Source: Halospina sp040196175
GTDB taxonomy: Bacteria; Pseudomonadota; Gammaproteobacteria; Pseudomonadales; Oleiphilaceae
NCBI RefSeq assembly: GCF_040196175.1
Contig: NZ_JBEFNF010000001.1
Coordinates: forward strand, 62,001 to 126,000
Reading direction: 5' to 3'
Length of the DNA: 64,000 bases
Both the position numbers and the translations under genes were made by a program. Below, piece by piece: positions 60,225-64,000 of the stretch; position 1 is the stretch's first letter, and each line of letters begins with the position of its first letter. The notes beneath the pieces were generated by a model. It made no database searches and had not been told where the DNA came from. It saw only the letters and a list, made by a program, of their open reading frames with translations.

Positions 60225-61230
60225 GATTAACTGTTCTCCTCGGCTGGCTTTCGGGCCGCGCACTGATGGCTTGGCCCTGGTCGGCTGAGTCATCGGCAAC
60301 CAGGTACACAGGACGCTGTTTGGTTTCGATGTAGATTCGCCCTACATATTCGCCGAGCAGGCCAACGCATAGTAATTGGATGCCGGACAGGAAAGTGATG
60401 ACAGTGATAATTGAGGCGTACCCCGGCGTGGCGACGCCGAACAGCAGGGCCTTCAGGACGACCCAGGCTCCGAAGGCGCCGCCCGTGGCGGCCGCCAACA
60501 AGCCGAGTATCAGCGCCAGTCGCAGCGGTTTTACAGAAAATGAAGTGATGCCTTCCATGGCGAGTTGCGCCAGCTTCAGGTAATTCCATTTGGTGTTACC
60601 AGCGGCGCGGGCCTCCCGGTTAAACGTCAGAGTGATGGTCGGCATCCCGACCCAGGCAATCATTCCCTTCAGGTAACGGTTGCGCTCGGGCAGGTCATTG
60701 AACGCATTGACCACCCGTCGGCTCATCAGTCGGAAATCGCCGGTATCGACGGGCAGTTCCGCATCACTGATGCGATTCAGTAACCGGTAGAAGCAGGAGG
60801 CGGACAGGCGTTTCAGCCAGCTTTCGCCGGCGCGCGAATCACGTTTCATCAGGACCATGTCATAACCGGCATGCCACTGCTCCACCATTCGAGGGATCAG
60901 CTCTGGCGGGTCCTGCAGATCGGCATCCATAAGGATGACCGCCTCGCCGAGTGCCCGGGCCAAACCCGCGGACGCAGCGGCTTCCTTCCCGAAATTTCGG
61001 GAGAGCTCGATCACACGGATCATTGGATAGGTTATGCGGGCGCTTCTTAACATGGATGACGAGTCGTCCTGGCTACCATCATCGATGAAGAGCCACTCCA
61101 CGGGGTCCCCCAGTTTTCGGCAGGTCTCGGCCAGCCGTCCGAGCAGCTCCGGAATAACCTCGGATTCGTTATGGACTGGAATCACGATGCTCAACACGGG
61201 TCTGGTGATGTGCTTATATCGGTCCTGCAT
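60208..61230 (-). CDS. GT2 polyprenyl-phosphate glycosyltransferase (ArnC/GtrB-like)
   Basis: 340 aa. GT-A domain LSIVIPVHNESEVIPELL, DDGSQDDSS, DxD-type site VILMDADLQDPPELIPRMVEQW, and QRRYLKG-like ERNRYLKGMIAWVGMPTITLTF; two C-terminal membrane helices (LRLALILGLLAAATGGAFGAW and ITVITFLSGIQLLCVGLLGEYVGRIY). Makes undecaprenyl-phosphate sugar in the cytosol-facing leaflet. Overlaps gtrA upstream by 17 bp. Confidence 0.92.
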   Translation of the reverse strand: MQDRYKHITRPVLSIVIPVHNESEVIPELLGRLAETCRKLGDPVEWLFIDDGSQDDSSSMLRSARITYPMIRVIELSRNFGKEAAASAGLARALGEAVILMDADLQDPPELIPRMVEQWHAGYDMVLMKRDSRAGESWLKRLSASCFYRLLNRISDAELPVDTGDFRLMSRRVVNAFNDLPERNRYLKGMIAWVGMPTITLTFNREARAAGNTKWNYLKLAQLAMEGITSFSVKPLRLALILGLLAAATGGAFGAWVVLKALLFGVATPGYASIITVITFLSGIQLLCVGLLGEYVGRIYIETKQRPVYLVADDSADQGQAISARPESQPRRTVNHAVSS

Positions 61231-61615
61231 TGAAAACCATTCCCCTCGCAATGATGAAGTTAATAATGGTGGCAGCCGATGTCGCCATGAGCTGCGCGGC
61301 CGCCACCTGCCCCACCAGCTCGGCTGCGGCCATGAAGACCGTCAGGTTGACGATCCATCCAAGCACGGCGCTGGCCAGGTAGCGTGGGAAGGCAGTGCCA
61401 TGACGAACGGTTGAACGGAACGCGAACCGGTGCTGGCCGATATAATTGATATGGAGGCCAATGGCTGCCCCCACCGCCGTCGACACTGTCGGGTTTCCCC
61501 CCTGGCTGACCATGACTGCCATAACCAGCCAGTGAGTTGCTGTCGCAATCGCTCCGACTGCGAGGAAGCGGGACAGATCTGTACTGAGCTTCCGTTTTGG
61601 ACCGGCCTGACCCAC
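61214..61615 (-). CDS. GtrA-family membrane protein
   Basis: 133 aa, four membrane helices: FLAVGAIATATHWLVMAVM, STAVGAAIGLHINYIGQHRFAFRS with the GtrA motif NYxGQHRFAF, RYLASAVLGWIVNLTVFMAA, and ATIINFIIARGMVF. Probable flippase of the polyprenyl-phosphate sugar made by the GT2 enzyme. GTG start at 61615, with AAGGAGAGTTGA upstream. First gene of the minus-strand operon next to the PmrA-box array. Confidence 0.9.
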   Translation of the reverse strand: MGQAGPKRKLSTDLSRFLAVGAIATATHWLVMAVMVSQGGNPTVSTAVGAAIGLHINYIGQHRFAFRSTVRHGTAFPRYLASAVLGWIVNLTVFMAAAELVGQVAAAQLMATSAATIINFIIARGMVFNAGPI

Positions 61616-61664
61616 TCAACTCTCCTTAACCGTTGATCAATGCTCTGCATGCTCCCATTGACGG

Positions 61665-61681
61665 ATTAAGGGAGACTTAAG
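61665..61681. promoter_or_regulatory. PmrA/QseB-type box A
   Basis: ATTAAG-GGAGA-CTTAAG: two hexamers with a 5-bp spacer (minus strand CTTAAG-TCTCC-CTTAAT), matching the (C/T)TTAA(G/T)-N5-(C/T)TTAA(G/T) binding pattern of PmrA/QseB-type regulators. It lies 50-66 bp upstream of the gtrA start. First of three boxes starting exactly 33 bp apart. Confidence 0.65.
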
Positions 61682-61697
61682 AGGCCTTTTGAGAAAT

Positions 61698-61714
61698 CTT
61701 AAGTGGGTCTTAAG
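61698..61714. promoter_or_regulatory. PmrA/QseB-type box B
   Basis: CTTAAG-TGGGT-CTTAAG, both hexamers perfect, 33 bp from box A start. Central box in the divergent promoter region. Confidence 0.7.
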
Positions 61715-61730
61715 GTTTCCCTGTCCCCGC

Positions 61731-61747
61731 CTTAAGTTTCCTTTAAG
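61731..61747. promoter_or_regulatory. PmrA/QseB-type box C
   Basis: CTTAAG-TTTCC-TTTAAG, 33 bp from box B start, and 67-83 bp upstream of the thermostable-hemolysin-like gene start (61814). Together with A and B it could control both divergent genes. Confidence 0.65.
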
Positions 61748-61813
61748 CCCCGCCGCCTAATGTGGCAATCGTCCCAGCAGAGCGATGAGCCCATTAGCGG
61801 TAGGGGAGTGACC

Positions 61814-62506
61814 ATGAAACGTCCTTTGATAATGCCTGTCAGCCTGAGCACTGAGCGGTCCAGCCTGACCTCGGTCGTGGCTGGTAATGGCTGGACACTG
61901 TGCAGTGTGGCCGCGGGGTCGGAGGCTGCGACCCGGACCATCGATTTCATCCGCCAGCGTTTCTGGCTGGCCTATCAGGCACAGCCGAAGTTGCGGGTTC
62001 CCGACCTGTTGGCACTGGTTTCAGGCCGGGGTGAGCTGATTGCCGCTGTGGGTATCCGGTGCGCAGAGGGCGAGCGACTCTTCCTTGAGGATTACCTGGA
62101 CCAGCCGGTTGAACAGCTGATTCCCGGAACCCGGCCGGATCGTCGCCACCTGACGGAGATTGCCCATCTGGCGGGCGCCGAAGCCGGTGCCGGCCGCTAT
62201 CTCTTTCCGGCACTGTCGAAATACCTGCTCGGCGTCGGCAGCGAATGGGTGGTCTGTACGGGCACGCCCCACCTGCGTAACGGCTTTGAGCGGTTGGGTA
62301 TTGACGTGCACCCCATGGGAGCGGCCGAACCGTCGCGCCTGGCGGATGAGGGCCGGTGCTGGGGGCAGTACTACGATCACAATCCCGAGGTTATGGCCCT
62401 GAGCGTGGAGCAGGGCCATCAGGCCATGGAACGTGTTGGCCTGATGAGAACCATCAGGGATCCGGAAAGCGGCAATGGCGGAGGTCACTATGGCGTTATT
62501 GCCTGA
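61814..62506 (+). CDS. Thermostable-hemolysin family protein
   Basis: 230 aa. Matches the T_hemolysin (Vibrio delta-VPH) family: FIRQRFWLAYQAQPKLRVPDLLAL, VGIRCAEGERLFLEDYLDQPVEQ, HLTEIAHLAGAEAGAGRYLFPAL, VVCTGTPHLRNGFERLGI and GQYYDHNPEVMAL. No signal peptide; the fold resembles acyltransferase/GNAT-like proteins, and the true function is uncertain despite the name. Start at 61814 has GGGGAGTGACC upstream. Overlaps the AMP-ligase gene by 17 bp. Its neighbours (AMP ligase, then a TenA-like start) recur together with it in other gammaproteobacteria by recollection. Confidence 0.85.
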   Translation: MKRPLIMPVSLSTERSSLTSVVAGNGWTLCSVAAGSEAATRTIDFIRQRFWLAYQAQPKLRVPDLLALVSGRGELIAAVGIRCAEGERLFLEDYLDQPVEQLIPGTRPDRRHLTEIAHLAGAEAGAGRYLFPALSKYLLGVGSEWVVCTGTPHLRNGFERLGIDVHPMGAAEPSRLADEGRCWGQYYDHNPEVMALSVEQGHQAMERVGLMRTIRDPESGNGGGHYGVIA

Positions 62507-64000
62507 GCTTCTGAGACAGCAGGCGGTGCGTCACCCCGAGCGGCTGGCACTGGTTGGGCCGGGAGAACGCTGGCGGTACGGCGAACTGCTCGAGGCCGCG
62601 ACCGGACTTGCCGAGGAGTTGCTCGGCCTCGGCGTGCACCGGGTGGGGCTGTGCGGGGATAACACCGTTGCCTGGGTCCTTGGTGACCTGGCGTGTCTTC
62701 TGGCCGGTATCGCCTGCGTGCCCGTGCCCCCGTTCTTCTCCGAAAGCCAGACGGAACATCTGATGGCGCAGTCGGGTCTGGACGGACTTCTGGGTCAGGC
62801 GGGAACGCCCATCGGTCCTGGTGTCTTGTTCAAGTCACTGCTGCCCAGCGCCGAAGCCCACCCGATGCCGGAAGGCACAAGCAAGATCACCTACACCTCC
62901 GGTAGCACGGGCACTCCGAAGGGGGTCTGCCTGTCGCTGGAACAGATGACGGCGACGGCCGTTGCCCTTCGGGATCGTCTCGAGGGTGTTGGCCTTGAGC
63001 ATCACCTCTGCGTGTTGCCGCTGGCAACATTGCTGGAGAACATCGCTGGCGTCTATGTGCCCCTGCTCCTGGGCGGCTGTGTCGAGGTCAGGCCGCTCAC
63101 GGACCTGGGGCTGTCGGGCAGCAGCGGTCTGGATCTATCGACGCTGGTTGCGGCATTGCAGCAGAGCCGTCCCCATTCGCTGATCCTCGTTCCGGAGCTG
63201 GCCCAGGCCCTGGTGTCGGCGGTGGAAAGCGGGGATCTCCCGGCATCGTCATTCCGGTTCCTGGCGGTGGGTGGTGCGCGCGTGGCGCCGGATCTGCTCA
63301 CGCGTGCGCATCGCGTCGGGCTCCCTCTTTACGAGGGCTACGGGCTTTCCGAGTGCAGCTCCGTCGTGGCCTTGAATTCCCCCGGACAGAACCGCGCGGG
63401 AAGCGTGGGGCTACCGCTGTCCCATGTGGCCGTGCGGATCGACGGCGATGGTCATATCCGGGTGCGGGGTAACGGGTTTCTCGGTTATCTCGGCAGCACG
63501 GAACCGCTCGATGAGTGGCTCGACACCGGTGATATTGGCGCACTGGATGCTGAGGGCTTTCTCCATGTCAGTGGCCGGGCCCGCAATCGTCTGATCACCA
63601 GCTTTGGCCGCAACGTCAGCCCGGAATGGATCGAGAGCGAGCTGATCCAGGGCGCCGGCATGGGCCAGGCGTTTGTCTTCGGTGACGGCGAGGCGCACCT
63701 CAGTGCCCTGTTGGTCGCGCCTGCGGACAGGACGGATGAACAGGTCCGATGCGCGGTCGCGAACCTGAACAGCACGCTGCCGGATTACGCGCGGATTGCC
63801 CGGGCTCATCGGCTGCCCCGGCCCCTGTCCGCCTCCGAGGGGTATCTCACAGCAAACGGGCGGCTGGTCCGTGACCGCATTGGGTCCGATCTGGCCCATC
63901 TGCTAGGAACGGCCCGTTCGTTCGAAATCGACATCGTTCACAACCCAAGCGAAACAGCAGGAGACAACACCATGGCATTTTTCGACCAACTCCAATCAGA
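62490..64000 (+). CDS. AMP-dependent ligase (ANL superfamily), open to window end
   Basis: Frame open from ATG 62490 to the window edge with no stop (503 codons seen). Adenylation motifs: ITYTSGSTGTPKGVCL (A3), LYEGYGLSECSS (A5), WLDTGDIGALDAEGFLHVSGRARNRLI (A7/A8). The usual A10 lysine (NGK) reads NGR (LTANGRLVRDRI). The normal end of such an enzyme would be near codon 490; instead the frame passes into MAFFDQLQSE at codon 495. Substrate is probably a fatty or aryl acid; not determined. Translation start overlaps the hemolysin-like gene; ribosome site GGCGGAGGTCACT. Confidence 0.85.
   Translation, partial: MALLPELLRQQAVRHPERLALVGPGERWRYGELLEAATGLAEELLGLGVHRVGLCGDNTVAWVLGDLACLLAGIACVPVPPFFSESQTEHLMAQSGLDGLLGQAGTPIGPGVLFKSLLPSAEAHPMPEGTSKITYTSGSTGTPKGVCLSLEQMTATAVALRDRLEGVGLEHHLCVLPLATLLENIAGVYVPLLLGGCVEVRPLTDLGLSGSSGLDLSTLVAALQQSRPHSLILVPELAQALVSAVESGDLPASSFRFLAVGGARVAPDLLTRAHRVGLPLYEGYGLSECSSVVALNSPGQNRAGSVGLPLSHVAVRIDGDGHIRVRGNGFLGYLGSTEPLDEWLDTGDIGALDAEGFLHVSGRARNRLITSFGRNVSPEWIESELIQGAGMGQAFVFGDGEAHLSALLVAPADRTDEQVRCAVANLNSTLPDYARIARAHRLPRPLSASEGYLTANGRLVRDRIGSDLAHLLGTARSFEIDIVHNPSETAGDNTMAFFDQLQS
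63972..64000 (+). CDS. Possible start of the next gene (partial)
   Basis: ATG at 63972 in the same frame as the ligase, preceded at ideal distance by AGGAG (63959-63963, 8-bp spacing). Only MAFFDQLQS is visible. The ribosome site suggests an independent start, possibly of a TenA/haem-oxygenase-like protein, as recalled for such loci. Confidence 0.35.

Noticed and set aside
61665..61747. CTTAAG repeats as a CRISPR-like or insertion-derived array
   Set aside because: Only hexamers repeat; the 27-bp intervals share no common repeat unit, and the pattern fits regulator boxes.
1..64000. tRNA, rRNA, CRISPR, transposase or phage genes
   Set aside because: No TPsiC-like motifs in a cloverleaf context, no direct-repeat arrays and no transposase or phage-like reading frames were recognised by eye; a covariance or profile scan would be needed to be definitive.

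Overview
The window is GC-rich and gene-dense and reads as a chromosomal segment of a free-living, probably marine or halophilic gammaproteobacterium. This placement is an inference from gene content: a seven-subunit Mrp Na+/H+ antiporter, TRAP transport, HrpB, PBP7-type endopeptidase, SulP transport, a short-Q-loop cytochrome bd and a thermostable-hemolysin cluster. I saw no rRNA, tRNA, CRISPR array, transposase or prophage gene.

Layout: 1-1418 is the end of pgk followed by class II fba. 1500-3897 holds an AI-2E family permease, a YigZ/IMPACT protein and an unrecognised secreted protein. 4062-9814 is a complete mrpABCDEFG operon. 9896-14527 follows on the same strand with two membrane-linked GTPase-like proteins, an MFS exporter and a small methyltransferase-like protein. 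14518-18348 (minus strand) carries a CopD-like protein, a D-Ala-D-Ala endopeptidase and hrpB. 18599-18844 is a small YjfB-like gene.

19252-32457 is a coherent sulfide/persulfide module. It contains a 1-Cys peroxiredoxin, a persulfide-dioxygenase-type metallo-hydrolase, a DUF442 phosphatase/sulfurtransferase-like protein, a type II (mitochondrial-like) sulfide:quinone reductase, a SulP permease, cytochrome bd (short Q-loop) with its CydDC maturation exporter, a second persulfide dioxygenase, a DUF2892 membrane protein, a broken DsrE-like gene and a DUF442 lipoprotein. The expected flow is: SQR oxidises sulfide and feeds the quinone pool, the dioxygenases oxidise the persulfide to sulfite, SulP may export sulfoxyanions, and the bd oxidase reoxidises quinol when haem-copper oxidases are poisoned.

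32462-45811 mixes housekeeping and transport genes: a GNAT/DUF482 protein, MgtE, ApbE, a divergent TRAP system, two alpha/beta hydrolases, a decayed GAF/receiver sensor gene, a STAS protein, an OmpA-like lipoprotein and an SLC13 permease. 45832-56240 holds serA divergent from a D-2-hydroxyglutarate dehydrogenase-type flavoprotein, a UbiB-family kinase, an FAH-family hydrolase, a quinone oxidoreductase, an amidase, an acyl-CoA synthetase and an SDR. Two long intergenic hairpin elements (48692-48781 and 55282-55393) share a conserved core but have unrelated stems.

56509-61615 (minus strand) is a probable envelope glycosylation operon: GtrA-like flippase, GT2 transferase, ArnT-like transferase, OmpR-type regulator and sensor kinase. 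Its intergenic region carries three PmrA-box-like direct repeats spaced exactly 33 bp apart, shared with the divergent thermostable-hemolysin gene. The window ends in an AMP-ligase reading frame that runs without a stop into the apparent start of the next gene.
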